From the NCBI RefSeq assembly GCF_002102155.1, contig NZ_LQOU01000014.1, positions 26,680-90,679 on the forward strand: a DNA stretch of 64,000 nt, given 5' to 3'. This document shows positions 28,356 through 45,166 of the stretch, piece by piece. This stretch comes from Mycobacterium europaeum. GTDB lineage: Bacteria; Actinomycetota; Actinomycetes; Mycobacteriales; Mycobacteriaceae. The notes under the pieces were generated by a model. The model was not told the DNA's origin and made no database searches. It saw nothing but the letters and a program-made list of their open reading frames with translations. Each line of letters starts with the position of its first letter. The first letter of the stretch is position 1. The translations under genes and the position numbers were made by a program.

Positions 28356-29114
28356 GTGGCCCGCATCGACCTCAACGCCGACCTGGGCGAGGGCTTCGGC
28401 GTCTGGCGCCTCGGCGATGACGACGCCATGCTGCGGATCGTCACCAGCGCCAACGTGGCGTGTGGATTCCATGCCGGGGATCCGGCCGGCCTGCTGCGGG
28501 TCTGCCGGTCGGCCGCCGAGCGCGGTGTTCGGATCGGGGCGCAGGTGAGCTATCGCGACCTGGCCGGCTTCGGCAGGCGCTTCATCGACGTCGCCGCCGA
28601 CGACCTCGTCGCCGATGTGGTGTATCAGATCGGCGCGCTGCAGGCGATCGCGCGCGCGTCGGGCTCCGCGGTTTCCTACGTCAAACCCCATGGTGCGCTG
28701 TACAACACGATCGTGACCCACCGCGAACAGGCGGCCGCGGTCGCCGACGCGGTGCGAATGGTGGACCCGGCGCTGCCCGTGCTGGGCCTGGCCGGCTCGG
28801 CGTTTTTCGACGAGGCCGCGCGCCGCGGCCTGCGCACGGTGGCCGAGGCCTTCGCCGATCGCGCCTACCGGCCCGACGGCCAGTTGGTGTCGCGCCGCGA
28901 GCCCGGCGCGGTGCTGCACGACCCGGCGGCGATCGCCGAGCGCGTGCTGGGCATGGTGACCTCCGGCCGGGTCACCGCTGCCGGCGGCGCGTCCGTCTCG
29001 GTCGACGTGGAATCGGTTTGCGTGCATGGTGATTCGCCCGGTGCGGCGCAGATCGCCGCCGCCGTCCGCGATCGGCTGCAGGCCGCGGGTGTCGAGATCG
29101 GGGCGTTCGCCTGA
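28356..29114 (+). CDS. pxpA: 5-oxoprolinase subunit A family protein (LamB/YcsF, PxpA-like)
   Basis: A 252-residue LamB/YcsF protein. Signatures are [12 protein letters not shown] at the N-terminus, [13 protein letters not shown] and [10 protein letters not shown], which line the metal/substrate site. PxpA works with PxpB and PxpC to hydrolyse 5-oxoproline with ATP (family knowledge). No pxpB or pxpC is present in this window; the partners must be elsewhere or the protein acts differently. GTG start at 28356; its stop overlaps the next ATG (TGATG). Confidence 0.85.
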   Translation: MARIDLNADLGEGFGVWRLGDDDAMLRIVTSANVACGFHAGDPAGLLRVCRSAAERGVRIGAQVSYRDLAGFGRRFIDVAADDLVADVVYQIGALQAIARASGSAVSYVKPHGALYNTIVTHREQAAAVADAVRMVDPALPVLGLAGSAFFDEAARRGLRTVAEAFADRAYRPDGQLVSRREPGAVLHDPAAIAERVLGMVTSGRVTAAGGASVSVDVESVCVHGDSPGAAQIAAAVRDRLQAAGVEIGAFA

Positions 29115-30037
29115 TGCGGCTCAAACTCGGCCGGCCCGACATCGCACGGTATGCGGACCGGTTCGACGCGCCCGCCGCCGAACCCGGCTCGCTGTCGGTG
29201 TCGGTGCTGTGGATGGGCGTGGCGACGCTGCTCGTCGACGACGGGTCGTCGGCGCTGCTGACCGACGGCTACTTCTCCCGGCCCGGCCTGGCCCGGGTGG
29301 CCGCCGGCAGGGTGGCGCCGGCGCCGGCCCGCGTGGACGGCTGCCTGGCCCGGGCCAAGGTGTCCCGGCTGGAGGCCGTGATCCCGGTGCACACCCACAT
29401 CGACCACGCCCTGGATTCCGCGCTGGTGGCCGAACGCACCGGCGCACTGCTGGTCGGCGGTGAGTCGGCGGCCAATGTCGGGCGCGGACACGGGCTGCCC
29501 GACGAACGGATCGTCGTCGCCCAGAGCGGCGAGCCGATCACGCTGGGCGCCTACGACGTGACGCTGGTGGAGTCCCATCACTGCCCGCCGGACCGCTTCC
29601 CCGGCACCATCGACGCGCCGCTGACCCCGCCGGTCAAGGCCTCCGCCTACCGCTGCGGTGAGGCCTGGTCGGCGCTGGTGCACCACCGGCCGTCGGAGCG
29701 GCGGCTGCTGATCCAGGGCAGCGCCGGCTTCGTCAGGGGCGCGCTGGCCGGCCACCGCGCCGACGTCGTCTACCTGTCGGTCGGGCAGCTGGGGCTGCGG
29801 CCGCGGTCCTACCTGATCGACTACTGGACCGAGACCGTGCGCGCGGTGGGGGCGCGCCGGGTGCTCCTCATTCACTGGGACGACTTCTTCCGGCCGCTGT
29901 CGAAACCGCTGCGGGCGTTGCCCTATGCGGGCGACGACCTCGACGTGTCGGTCCGCATCCTCGACGAGCTGGCCGCGCACGACGGTGTCGCGCTGCACCT
30001 GCCGACGGTGTGGCGGCGCGAGGACCCCTGGGCGTGA
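29114..30037 (+). CDS. Metallo-beta-lactamase-fold hydrolase
   Basis: A 307-residue protein with the metallo-beta-lactamase HxHxDH motif as HTHIDHALDS, a second-site ESHHCPPDRF region and a later LIHWDDFF. It is probably a cytoplasmic metal-dependent hydrolase; no signal peptide is seen. It overlaps pxpA by 1 nt and precedes arsB2 by 15 nt, so the three may be one operon. Position corresponds to M. tuberculosis Rv3577. The substrate is unknown. Confidence 0.78.
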   Translation: MRLKLGRPDIARYADRFDAPAAEPGSLSVSVLWMGVATLLVDDGSSALLTDGYFSRPGLARVAAGRVAPAPARVDGCLARAKVSRLEAVIPVHTHIDHALDSALVAERTGALLVGGESAANVGRGHGLPDERIVVAQSGEPITLGAYDVTLVESHHCPPDRFPGTIDAPLTPPVKASAYRCGEAWSALVHHRPSERRLLIQGSAGFVRGALAGHRADVVYLSVGQLGLRPRSYLIDYWTETVRAVGARRVLLIHWDDFFRPLSKPLRALPYAGDDLDVSVRILDELAAHDGVALHLPTVWRREDPWA

Positions 30038-30052
30038 AGCGGCCTTAAGACA

Positions 30053-31290
<1,238 letters not shown>

Positions 31291-31294
<4 letters not shown>

Positions 31295-32280
31295 CCGCTG
31301 TGGTAGGCCGGCGGCAGCGGCATTCCGAGTTCGGCCATCACGCCGCGCAGCAGCGTCGGGAAGTCGGTGATGAGTCCGTCGACCCCGTCGGCGATCTGTT
31401 CGCGCATGCCGGCCGCGTCATCGACGGTCCACGGGATCACTTCCAACCCCAGCGAATGCGCGCGGTCGACATAGGGTTTGCCCGTGACGAGGCGGTAGTC
31501 GGGCGAGATGATGTCGGCGCCCACCAGCTTCGCCCCGAGCATCGGGTCATTGATGGCGGCCGGGTTCTCCCCCGCGAGCCATGGCGAATCCGGCACCCAG
31601 GTGTCCTGGCTGTACAACGCCACCAACGGAATTGACGGCTCGTCCCGGCGCACCATCGGCAGGGTGCGCCAGTCGAAGCTTTGTATCTCCACCCGGCCGA
31701 CTTTGCCGGCTGACCTGACCGCCGCCAGTATCACGTCGACGAACTGTCGGGGATCGGCCGACGTGCCGGGGTGGTCGGCCGCCACCTTCGTCTCGATGTT
31801 GTAGCGCACCGCGGCGCGGTAGGAATCGGCGAGGTCGAACACCTCCGGCAGGATGGCTATCTTGTTGCCCCGTACCACCTCGGCGTCGGGAAACTCCGCC
31901 AGCCGCCGCCCGCAGTCGAGCGTGCGGATCTGCGCCAGGGTGAGCTCGTGCACCAGCTTGCCGACGTAGGGATACTGCGGATCGCCGGCGAACGCGGGTC
32001 CGGTGTCGGTGCATTTCTGGGCGTCGATCGTCGGGTCGTGCCACACCAGCGGCTGGGCGTCCCTGGTGAGGTTGATGTCGAGTTCGAGTGTGCTGACGCC
32101 CAATTCGAGTGATTTGGCGAAGGCCCGCAGCGACTCCTCGGTGGTCTCGCCGCGTCCGCCGCGATGCGCCTGTAGGTCGAAGGCGGCTGCTTGCGCCGGG
32201 GCCGCCGCCGGCGGCGCGAGCACCGCCAGCGTCAGCAGTACCGCACCCAGGCGCGCGAGCCGGGCGCGCACCGGAGTCAA
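31291..32280 (-). CDS. Secreted glycerophosphodiester phosphodiesterase
   Basis: A 329-residue GDPD with an N-terminal signal peptide ending near APAQAAA. Catalytic-site segments are [38 protein letters not shown] and the late WTVDDAAGM. The usual PENT after the first histidine reads ETTEES here, so one conserved residue differs. It should release glycerol-3-phosphate from deacylated phospholipids outside the membrane. Start TTG 32280 overlaps the tsnR stop (TTGA); GTG 32271, three codons later, is the alternative. Confidence 0.8.
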
Positions 32281-33209
32281 ACCCTGCGCTGGCGGGCGAT
32301 CTCGGCGAGCACCACCCCGGCGGCGACCGAGGCGTTCAGCGATTCGGCGTGCCCGGCCATCGGGATGGACACCACCTCGTCGCAGTTCTGCCGTACCAGC
32401 CGCGACAACCCCTTGCCCTCGGACCCGACGACAACCACCAGCGGGTCGGCGCCGTCCATGTCGTCGACCACGGTGTCGCCGTCGGCGTCCAGGCCGATCA
32501 CCCGGATTCCGCGATCGGCCCAATCCTTCAGCGTGCGAGTGAGATTCGTGGCCCTGGCGACCGGGATGCGGGCCGCGGCGCCGGCGCTGGTGCGCCACGC
32601 CACCGCCGTCACTGACGCCGAACGCCGCTGCGGGATCAGCACGCCGTGGCCGCCGAACGCCGCGACCGAACGCACGATCGCGCCCAGGTTGCGGGGATCG
32701 GAGATGTTGTCCAACGCCACCAACAGCGCGGGCGGCGAGCTCATCGCCGCCGCCAGCAGGTCGTCGGGATGGGCGTAGTTGTACGGCGGCACCTGCAACG
32801 CGATGCCCTGGTGCAGGTGGTTGGCGGTCATCCGGTCCAGGTCGGCACGCGGCACCTCGAGGATAGAGATGCCCGAATCCGCCGCACGGGCAACGCTTTC
32901 GGTGACGCGTTCATCGGCCTCGGTGCCCAGGGCCACGTAGAGCGCGGTCGCCGGGACACCGGCGCGCAGGCACTCCAGCACGGGGTTGCGGCCGAGCACG
33001 GTCTCCGTCTCGTCGGTGGGCCGCTTGCTGGGCCGCCGCGGCTGGGACTGGGCGCGCTTGGCCGCGGGATGGTTGGGACGCAGGTGCGCCGGCGGCGTGG
33101 GACCGCGTCCCTCCAGCGCCCGGCGGCGCTGGCCGCCCGAGCCCACGGTGGCCCCCTTCTTGGTGCCCGCTTTGCGTACCGCCCCGCGGCGCTTCGAATT
33201 GCCGGCCAT
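32277..33209 (-). CDS. tsnR: 23S rRNA 2'-O-methyltransferase (SpoU/TrmH, RlmB/TsnR type)
   Basis: A 310-residue SPOUT methyltransferase. Residues 1-70 are a basic, flexible RNA-binding leader; [15 protein letters not shown] starts the substrate-binding domain; motif 1 [14 protein letters not shown], motif 2 [11 protein letters not shown] and motif 3 [15 protein letters not shown] form the knotted SAM site. It probably methylates a guanosine of 23S rRNA (RlmB-like). It follows cysS directly with no gap between stop and start regions, as in M. tuberculosis Rv3579c-Rv3580c. Confidence 0.92.
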   Translation of the reverse strand: MAGNSKRRGAVRKAGTKKGATVGSGGQRRRALEGRGPTPPAHLRPNHPAAKRAQSQPRRPSKRPTDETETVLGRNPVLECLRAGVPATALYVALGTEADERVTESVARAADSGISILEVPRADLDRMTANHLHQGIALQVPPYNYAHPDDLLAAAMSSPPALLVALDNISDPRNLGAIVRSVAAFGGHGVLIPQRRSASVTAVAWRTSAGAAARIPVARATNLTRTLKDWADRGIRVIGLDADGDTVVDDMDGADPLVVVVGSEGKGLSRLVRQNCDEVVSIPMAGHAESLNASVAAGVVLAEIARQRRV

Positions 33210-34628
<1,419 letters not shown>

Positions 34629-34678
34629 GACGTGCCAGCTTACCGGGTGGTTCCGGGGTGCCCGGCGCTGCGCGGGCC

Positions 34679-35161
34679 TTATCCGACCGGGATCACCAAT
34701 GCGGTGGCGATGGCGGCGCGGCCCTCGCCGCGACCGGTCAGCCCCAGCCCGTCGGTCGTCGTCGCCGACACCGAGACCGGAGCCCCCAGCAATTCCGAGA
34801 GCACGCGTTGCGCCTCGGCGCGGCGCGGGCCGATCCTCGGCTCGTTGCCGACCAACTGCACCGCGGCGTTCCCGATCCGAAAGCCGTCGCCCGCCACCAG
34901 GCCGGCGACGTGGCGCAGCATCCCGGCGCCGCTGACGCCCTTCCAGCGCGGGTCGTCGACCCCGAAGACCGCGCCGATGTCGCCCAGCCCCGCGGCCGAC
35001 AACAGCGCGTCGCACAGCGCGTGCGCCCCCACGTCGCCGTCGGAGTGACCGGCGCAGCCGTCGGCGCCGGGAAACAGCAGACCCACCAGCCAGCACGGCC
35101 GGCCGGGTTCGACCGGGTGGACGTCGACGCCCAGCCCGACCCTTGGCAGCGGCTCGCTCAC
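34679..35161 (-). CDS. ispF: 2-C-methyl-D-erythritol 2,4-cyclodiphosphate synthase
   Basis: A 160-residue MEP-pathway enzyme converting CDP-ME-2-phosphate to MEcPP. Metal ligands are D and H in GVDVHPV and the H in [10 protein letters not shown]; the trimer-type [17 protein letters not shown] follows. GTG 35161 overlaps the ispD stop as GTGA, so the two enzymes of one pathway are coupled. Confidence 0.95.
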   Translation of the reverse strand: MSEPLPRVGLGVDVHPVEPGRPCWLVGLLFPGADGCAGHSDGDVGAHALCDALLSAAGLGDIGAVFGVDDPRWKGVSGAGMLRHVAGLVAGDGFRIGNAAVQLVGNEPRIGPRRAEAQRVLSELLGAPVSVSATTTDGLGLTGRGEGRAAIATALVIPVG

Positions 35162-35844
35162 CGGCGCACGACCGCTTCGGCCAGCAGCAGATCGAGCTGG
35201 GTGGTGATCTTGAACGCCAGCGGGTCGCCGTCGACCACCTGGACCTGGCCGCCGACATGCTCGACCAGCGAGGCGTCGTCGGTGAAATCGGCGGTGCCGG
35301 CGCGCTGATAGGCCCGCAACAGCAGCTCGCGCGCGAAGCCTTGCGGCGTCTGCACGGCGCGCAGGCCGGCCCGTTCGGGCGTGCCCAGGACGACCCCGTT
35401 GGCGTCCACGGCCTTGATGGTGTCATGCAGCGGCAGCGCGGGCACGACGGCGTTGTGCCCGGCCCGCAGCGCGTCCACCACCCGCGCGATCAGCGCGGGC
35501 GGCGTCAGGGCGCGGGCGGCGTCGTGCACCAGCACGTACTCGGGATCACCGGCGAGGGCCGTGAGCGCCAGGCTCACCGATGTGGTTCGGTCGGGCCCGC
35601 CGGCGACGACGGTCGCTCGCCCGCCCAGCGCCCCTTTGGCCTCATCGACCCGGGACGCCGGCACCGCCACCACGACGTGGTCGACGACTCCGGATTCCAG
35701 CAAACCGCCGACGGCGCGGTCCAGCAGGGTGCGCCCGGCGACCTCACAGAATGCCTTCGGGATGCCGGCGCCCAGTCGTTCGCCCGAGCCTGCGGCCGGA
35801 ACCACCGCGACGACCGTGCCCGAGGCGGGCGTCCCCGTGACCAC
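35158..35844 (-). CDS. ispD: 2-C-methyl-D-erythritol 4-phosphate cytidylyltransferase
   Basis: A 228-residue nucleotidyltransferase of isoprenoid synthesis. The CTP-binding loop is [11 protein letters not shown], with further conserved [16 protein letters not shown] and TDDASLVE. The start is GTG 35844, 16 nt after the carD stop; the open frame further upstream overlaps carD and is a shadow. The ispD-ispF-cysS-tsnR order downstream of carD matches M. tuberculosis. Confidence 0.93.
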   Translation of the reverse strand: MVTGTPASGTVVAVVPAAGSGERLGAGIPKAFCEVAGRTLLDRAVGGLLESGVVDHVVVAVPASRVDEAKGALGGRATVVAGGPDRTTSVSLALTALAGDPEYVLVHDAARALTPPALIARVVDALRAGHNAVVPALPLHDTIKAVDANGVVLGTPERAGLRAVQTPQGFARELLLRAYQRAGTADFTDDASLVEHVGGQVQVVDGDPLAFKITTQLDLLLAEAVVRR

Positions 35845-35860
35845 CGAAGCGTCAGGGCGT

Positions 35861-36646
<786 letters not shown>

Positions 36647-37213
36647 GTGAACCGCTTCGAGACGAGCCTCCCCGTCCGCCTGTCCCCGCCGACCGTCCGG
36701 GCCGCGCTCGTCGGGCTCGTCGCGGTGGTCTCCCTTCTGCTCAGCGGTTGCGGGGCCGGCCAGGTCTCGCAGATGGCCGTCCAGGAGCCCGCGATCAACG
36801 GCAACAAGGTCACCTTCAAGAACGTGGCGCTGCGCGACATCCGCATCCAGGCCCCGCAGACCGGCGACTCCATCCAGCCGGGGCGGGCGGTGGACTTGTT
36901 GTTGGTGGCCATCAACCAATCGCCCGACACCCCGGACAGGCTGGTGAGCATCACCAGCGACATCGGCGCGGTGGCGTTGAGCGGAGACGGTCGACTGCCC
37001 GCCGGCGGCATGCTGCTGATCGGTACGCCGGAGGGCCAGAAGGTGCCGCCGGGCCCCATGGGTTCCAACAACTCGGCCAAGGCGACCGTCATGCTCGCCA
37101 AGCCGATCAGCAACGGCCTGCTGTACGACTTCACCTTCAACTTCGAGAAGGCCGGTCAGGCCACCGTGCTGGTACCGGTTTCGGCCGGGCTGGCCCCGCC
37201 GCAGCAAAGCTAG
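36647..37213 (+). CDS. lpqE: Lipoprotein LpqE
   Basis: A 188-residue lipoprotein starting at GTG 36647 with CAGGAGG at 8 nt. The signal peptide ends in lipobox LLSGC, so C35 is acylated. The mature part is a compact beta-rich domain with no further cysteine and an even spread of polar residues. Position between carD and radA matches M. tuberculosis LpqE (Rv3584). Function is not established from sequence; a copper-chaperone-like fold is a possibility I cannot confirm. Confidence 0.85.
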   Translation: MNRFETSLPVRLSPPTVRAALVGLVAVVSLLLSGCGAGQVSQMAVQEPAINGNKVTFKNVALRDIRIQAPQTGDSIQPGRAVDLLLVAINQSPDTPDRLVSITSDIGAVALSGDGRLPAGGMLLIGTPEGQKVPPGPMGSNNSAKATVMLAKPISNGLLYDFTFNFEKAGQATVLVPVSAGLAPPQQS

Positions 37214-37272
37214 ACGGGCGTATCCGCCTGTCATAGCCGGGACTTGTCGTACCGCCCCGATACCGTCATGGG

Positions 37273-40573
<3,301 letters not shown>

Positions 40574-40686
40574 GTTTGCAGCGTAAGCCCAGGTCACGTC
40601 GAGTTGCCTGACCCGCCCCGGCGTGTCGCGGTGTTTGCTGGCTGACCGTCGTGTAAATGACGGGCCAGAAACGGCTCACTCCCCCG

Positions 40687-41304
40687 CTATTCGCCGATGT
40701 CGCCGACGTGGTCGACCAGCACGGCCCGGCCGTCGGCCAGGTGGTAGGTGGCGCCGGCGATCGCCAGGGTGCCCGCGGCCACCCGCTCGGCGATCGCGGA
40801 CGAACGCGACATGAGCTGGGCGACCGTCTCGCGCACGTGGCGCTCCTCGAACTCGTCGACCCGGGTCAGGCCGTCGCGGCGGCCCATCAGGATCGAGGGC
40901 GCGACCCGCTCCACCACGTCTCGCACGAAACCGCCCGGCACCGAACCGTCGTTGATGGCGGCCAGGGCGGCCTTGACGGCGCCGCAGCTGTCATGGCCCA
41001 GGACGACGATGAGCGGCACCTCGAGCACGACCACCGCGAACTCGATCGAGCCCAGCACCGCCGAGTCGATGGCCTGCCCGGCGGTGCGCACCACGAACAT
41101 GTCGCCGAGGCCCTGGTCGAAGATGAGCTCGGCCGCAACCCGGCTGTCCGCGCAGCCGAACACCACCGCGGTGGGCCTCTGCCCGCCGGCCAGGCGGGCC
41201 CGGTGTTCGACACTCTGGCTCGGATGCTGAGGCTTCCCGGCGACGAATCGCTCGTTACCCTCTTTGAGTGCTTTCCATGCGGTTACCGGACTGGTGTTAG
41301 GCAT
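40687..41304 (-). CDS. canB: Beta-carbonic anhydrase CanB
   Basis: A 205-residue beta-class carbonic anhydrase. Zinc ligands and catalytic dyad are C51, D53, R55 (GCADSR), H104 and C107 (GHDSC), numbered as in M. tuberculosis Rv3588c. It interconverts CO2 and bicarbonate in the cytoplasm. Its ATG at 41302-41304 shares bases with a possible mutY ATG on the other strand, so each gene's promoter must lie in or beyond the other's 5' coding region. Confidence 0.94.
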   Translation of the reverse strand: MPNTSPVTAWKALKEGNERFVAGKPQHPSQSVEHRARLAGGQRPTAVVFGCADSRVAAELIFDQGLGDMFVVRTAGQAIDSAVLGSIEFAVVVLEVPLIVVLGHDSCGAVKAALAAINDGSVPGGFVRDVVERVAPSILMGRRDGLTRVDEFEERHVRETVAQLMSRSSAIAERVAAGTLAIAGATYHLADGRAVLVDHVGDIGE

Positions 41305-41314
41305 GGCTGACATC

Positions 41315-42214
41315 ATGCCGCATCCGCCGGCGGACGGCCCGAAACACATATCAGTTACCGACCTTCTTGACTGGTACGAACGATCGCGCCGCGACCTGCC
41401 CTGGCGGGAGCCCGGCGTCAGCGCGTGGCAGATCCTGGTCAGCGAATTCATGTTGCAGCAGACGCCGGTGTCGCGGGTGCTACCGGTCTGGACGGACTGG
41501 GTGTCCCGGTGGCCCACCCCGTCGGCGACCGCCGCGGCCAGCGCCGCCGACGTGCTGCGGGCCTGGGGCAAGCTGGGTTACCCGCGGCGGGCCAAGCGTT
41601 TGCACGAATGCGCGACCGTCATCGCGCGCGAGCACGACGACGTCGTCCCCGCCGACGTCGACACCCTGCTGACCCTGCCCGGCATCGGCAGCTACACCGC
41701 CCGCGCGATCGCTTGTTTCGCCTACCGCCAACGGGTTCCGGTGGTCGACACCAACGTGCGCCGGGTGGTCGCCCGGGCCGTGCACGGGCGGGCCGACGCC
41801 GGCAACCCGTCCGCGACGCGCGACCACGCCGACGTCGACGCCCTGCTGCCGGCCGACGATGCGGCGCCGCGGTTTTCGGTGGCCCTGATGGAGTTGGGCG
41901 CGACGGTGTGCACGGCACGGGCGCCGCGGTGCGGGTTTTGCCCGCTTGCCCGGTGCGCGTGGCGGGAGGCCGGATACGCCCCGGCGCAGGGGCCGGCCCG
42001 GCGGGTACAGACCTACGCCGGAACCGACCGTCAGGTCCGCGGCAGGCTGCTGGATGTGTTGCGCGCCAACGACTCGCCGGTCACCCGGGCGGAGCTCGAC
42101 GTGGCGTGGCTGACCGACACCGCCCAACGCGACCGCGCACTGGATTCGCTGCTGGTCGACGGCCTGGTGACCCGGACGGCCGACGGCCGATTCGCGCTGC
42201 TGGGCGAGGCGTAG
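41315..42214 (+). CDS. mutY: Adenine DNA glycosylase MutY
   Basis: A 299-residue glycosylase removing A opposite 8-oxoG. The catalytic glutamate is E44 (SEFMLQQT), the helix-hairpin-helix is TLPGIGSYTAR, the catalytic aspartate is D145 (VVDTNV), and the [4Fe-4S] ligands are C199, C206, C209 and C214 (C-x6-C-x2-C-x4-C, one residue shorter in the last gap than the E. coli form). The short C-terminal part is typical of mycobacterial MutY. ATG 41315 matches the known N-terminus; ATG 41303 is an alternative. Confidence 0.93.
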   Translation: MPHPPADGPKHISVTDLLDWYERSRRDLPWREPGVSAWQILVSEFMLQQTPVSRVLPVWTDWVSRWPTPSATAAASAADVLRAWGKLGYPRRAKRLHECATVIAREHDDVVPADVDTLLTLPGIGSYTARAIACFAYRQRVPVVDTNVRRVVARAVHGRADAGNPSATRDHADVDALLPADDAAPRFSVALMELGATVCTARAPRCGFCPLARCAWREAGYAPAQGPARRVQTYAGTDRQVRGRLLDVLRANDSPVTRAELDVAWLTDTAQRDRALDSLLVDGLVTRTADGRFALLGEA

Positions 42215-42224
42215 CGGCCGCGCG

Positions 42225-43703
42225 TCAGAGATCGTTGCCGGCGTAGGACTGGTTGAAGCTCTTGTTGGCCAGCGGGAAGTCGGGGACGATCGTGTCGGCC
42301 ATCGCGACCGGCAGTGCCGGCCAGTTGAACCACGACGGGTCGACGATCTTCGCGCGCGTGATCCGACCCGCGGCGTCGGTCTCGGCGCGGTGCACGATGG
42401 TCCCGCGCCAGCCCTCGACGATGCCGATGCCGCTGCGGGGCATCTGCGGCGCCGGCACCCGCACCTCGTATGTGATTGGGCCGCAGTGGGATTCGGTCAG
42501 ATGGCACGCCAGGTCGGTGGACGCGGCAAATTCGTCGCGCCGCACGGTGTAGCGGGCCAGCACGTCACCCGCGGCGGCGCCGACCTCGGTGACGGGCAGC
42601 GCGACGGTGGGGTGTTCCACTCGGGCGTCCGTGCGCATGCCGCTCGCCCGCGCGACATAGCCCAGGCAGCCGAGGGCCTGCGCGTCGTCGCGGTGCAGGG
42701 CGGCGGTCCCGGCGAAGCGGTCATAAACAACGGTGTTGTGCAGAGTCAGCTCGGCGATCTCGGCGAGGTCGTCGGCGATCCGCCGCAGCGCGGCGACGTC
42801 GGGCAGCGCCCGCAGCGTGACGGCGCCCGGGCGGATGGCGCCGCGCAGCAGCCGATGCCCGGTGACTGCGGCGTTGAGTCGCAACAACTCTTCGCGGATG
42901 CGTTGCGCGTGCGCGTTCGCCAGCCCGAAGGCGACGTCGTTGGCCAGCGCGCCGAGATCGGCGGCGTGGTTGTAGAGCCGCTCGAGTTCGACCAGCAGCG
43001 CCCGCAACCGGTGCGCCTCGTCGGGAAGTTGCATCCCGAGCGCGTCCTCGACGGCCAGGCAGTGGGCGAGTGCGTGCCCGACAGACGTGTCGCCGCTGAC
43101 GCGTTCGGCCAGTTCGACCGCGGCGCCGGCGGGCCGGCCGTGAAACAGCTTCTCGACGCCCCGGTGGACGAACCACAGTCGGGCCTTGAGCCGCAGCACG
43201 GTTTCGCCGGCGACGGAGAACCGGAAGTGGCCGGGTTCGATCAGCCCGGCGTGCACGGGCCCCACCGGGATTTCGTACACCCCGGGCCCCTCGACGGTGA
43301 CAAACGGAAACCGGCCGGCGGCATCGAATTCCGGGACGGCCGCGGCGTCGCCGCGCATCGGGTACCACTGTTCGGGCCAGTGGGCATGCCGCACCAGCCG
43401 GCGCGCCTTGGGATGCCCGACGCACCGGATGCCATACAGGTCCGCCATTTCCCGCTCGAAGCGGCTGGCGGCAAACGACAGATAGGCCAGCGATCGGATC
43501 GCCGAAACATCCTTGGGCACCACACATTCGAGCTCCACGCGGCGATCCGGCCATCCGGCCAGGAACAGATAGACGACGCGGAATGCCGAACCGTCGTCGT
43601 GCGCGGCCACCAGGCCCAGACGAAACCCCTTGCCCAGCAGGTCCTCAGCCGTTTCCGCCAGCCGGTCCTGGGCCAGCCGGTGGCGCTGCCATTGCGGCCT
43701 CAC
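42225..43703 (-). CDS. hycE: HycE/NuoCD-like large subunit lacking NiFe ligands (Rv0087-like)
   Basis: A 492-residue protein, the same length as M. tuberculosis HycE. The N-terminal NuoC-like part has EREMADLYGI; the rest is the NiFe-hydrogenase/NuoD large-subunit fold with RLWFVHRGVEKLF. At the place of the first nickel-binding CxxC the chain reads ERVSGDTSVGH (200-210), and the C-terminal DPCxxC is replaced by DFPLANKSFNQSYAG, so neither metal cysteine pair exists. It cannot hold a NiFe site and is not a hydrogenase in the usual sense. GTG 43703 overlaps hycQ. Last gene of the leftward operon starting at 49580. Confidence 0.9.
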   Translation of the reverse strand: MRPQWQRHRLAQDRLAETAEDLLGKGFRLGLVAAHDDGSAFRVVYLFLAGWPDRRVELECVVPKDVSAIRSLAYLSFAASRFEREMADLYGIRCVGHPKARRLVRHAHWPEQWYPMRGDAAAVPEFDAAGRFPFVTVEGPGVYEIPVGPVHAGLIEPGHFRFSVAGETVLRLKARLWFVHRGVEKLFHGRPAGAAVELAERVSGDTSVGHALAHCLAVEDALGMQLPDEAHRLRALLVELERLYNHAADLGALANDVAFGLANAHAQRIREELLRLNAAVTGHRLLRGAIRPGAVTLRALPDVAALRRIADDLAEIAELTLHNTVVYDRFAGTAALHRDDAQALGCLGYVARASGMRTDARVEHPTVALPVTEVGAAAGDVLARYTVRRDEFAASTDLACHLTESHCGPITYEVRVPAPQMPRSGIGIVEGWRGTIVHRAETDAAGRITRAKIVDPSWFNWPALPVAMADTIVPDFPLANKSFNQSYAGNDL

Positions 43704-45166
43704 CGCGGTCCCCCGACGGCGCCGGCCGCGATGGTGAACAGATCGGTGAGCGGCCCGGCGGTGACGCCCAGGGCGATCGATGCGGCGACGCCGACGACCA
43801 GCGCGGCGGCGACCGTTCGCGGGACCGCGATCTCGGGTGCGGCGGCCGGCCCGCCGAGCAGGATGCGGCCGGCGTTGCGGGCCAGCGCGGCGAAGGCGAT
43901 CGCGACCAGCAGCATGCCGGCGGCGAGGGCCCAGGTGAGCCGGGCGTCGGCGAGGGACCGGGCGATGGCCAGCTCGCTGGCGAACATCGCGAACGGCGGC
44001 AGGCCGAGCAGGACCACCACCCCGACGGCGAGTGACACACCGATGAGGCGGGAGCGCCGCAGCACGGCGGTGATGTCGGCGATCGTGGTCGACTCGTGAG
44101 CGGCCTGCAGCTGGCCGCTCGCCAGGAAGAGCACCGTCTTGCCTATCCCGTGAGCGAGGACGTGCAGCAGCAGCGCGGCGATGGCCAGCGAGGTTCCCGC
44201 CGCCGCGGCGATCGCGATCAGACCCATGTTCTCCATGGACGAATAGGCCAGCATGCGTTTGATGTCGGGCGTGACCGTCAGCATCAGCGCGGCGACCACC
44301 AGCGTCGCCAGCCCGATCACCAACAGGCCCGACCGCATGAAGGTGGGCCCGGTGGCGGCGCCGATCACCGGCTTGAGGCGAATCAACACCGAGAAGGCCA
44401 CCGACAGCAGCACCCCGCTCATCAGCGCCGAAACCGGCGCCGGGGCCTGGCTGTGGGCGTCGGCCAACCAGGTGTGGAACGGGAACAACCCCGCCTTGGC
44501 GCCGTAGCCGACGAGCAGCAGTCCGCCTGCCAGCCGGGCGATGCCGGGATCGAGCCCGCCGGCGTGCGCCGCCAGGACGTCGAGGTTCAGGGCGGCGGCG
44601 GCCGGCGCGCCGGCATGCTGGGCGGCGTAGTACAGCAGCACGGTGCCCAGAAAGGCGACGGCGATGCCGACCGAGCAGATCACGACGTACTTCCAGGTCG
44701 CCTCGAGCGCGCCACGGGTGCGGCGGTGCCCGACCAGGAAGGCGGTGATCACCGTGGTCGCCTCGATCGCGATCCAGATCACGCCGATGTTGTTGGCGCA
44801 CACCGCGACCACCATCGCCGCCAGGAAGCCGGCCGTCAGGGCCCCGTACACCCGGGCACCGCGCAGATCGGTGTGATCGTGCGCGAGTTCGGCGTCGAGG
44901 TAGCCGATGCTCGCCCAGGTGGCCAGTGTGGCAACGATGCCGATGACGATCAGCATCGTGGCGGTGAGCGCGTCGAGCCGCAGCAGCCCGCCCAACGCCA
45001 ACCGGGCGCCGGACCCGACACCGAAGGCGAGCGCCGTGCCGCACGCGAGGACCGTCAGCGCCGATCCGACGATCAGCGTCGCGGTCGCCCGGCGCCAGCC
45101 GGCGACCAGGACGGCCACCGAGGCGCCGACCGGGGTGAGGATCGCGGCGAGCAGTAAACCGGTCAT
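43700..45166 (-). CDS. hycQ: HycQ/HyfF-like NuoL/M/N-family membrane subunit (Rv0086-like)
   Basis: A 488-residue proton-translocating antiporter-like subunit with about fourteen helices. Conserved elements of the family are an acidic residue in IWIAIEATTV, the channel lysine in GYGAKAGLFPFHTWLADAHSQAP and a second lysine in TPDIKRMLAYSS. Length equals M. tuberculosis HycQ. ATG 45166 overlaps the hycP stop by 1 nt. It probably moves H+ or Na+ coupled to electron flow through the complex. Confidence 0.9.
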   Translation of the reverse strand: MTGLLLAAILTPVGASVAVLVAGWRRATATLIVGSALTVLACGTALAFGVGSGARLALGGLLRLDALTATMLIVIGIVATLATWASIGYLDAELAHDHTDLRGARVYGALTAGFLAAMVVAVCANNIGVIWIAIEATTVITAFLVGHRRTRGALEATWKYVVICSVGIAVAFLGTVLLYYAAQHAGAPAAAALNLDVLAAHAGGLDPGIARLAGGLLLVGYGAKAGLFPFHTWLADAHSQAPAPVSALMSGVLLSVAFSVLIRLKPVIGAATGPTFMRSGLLVIGLATLVVAALMLTVTPDIKRMLAYSSMENMGLIAIAAAAGTSLAIAALLLHVLAHGIGKTVLFLASGQLQAAHESTTIADITAVLRRSRLIGVSLAVGVVVLLGLPPFAMFASELAIARSLADARLTWALAAGMLLVAIAFAALARNAGRILLGGPAAAPEIAVPRTVAAALVVGVAASIALGVTAGPLTDLFTIAAGAVGGPR

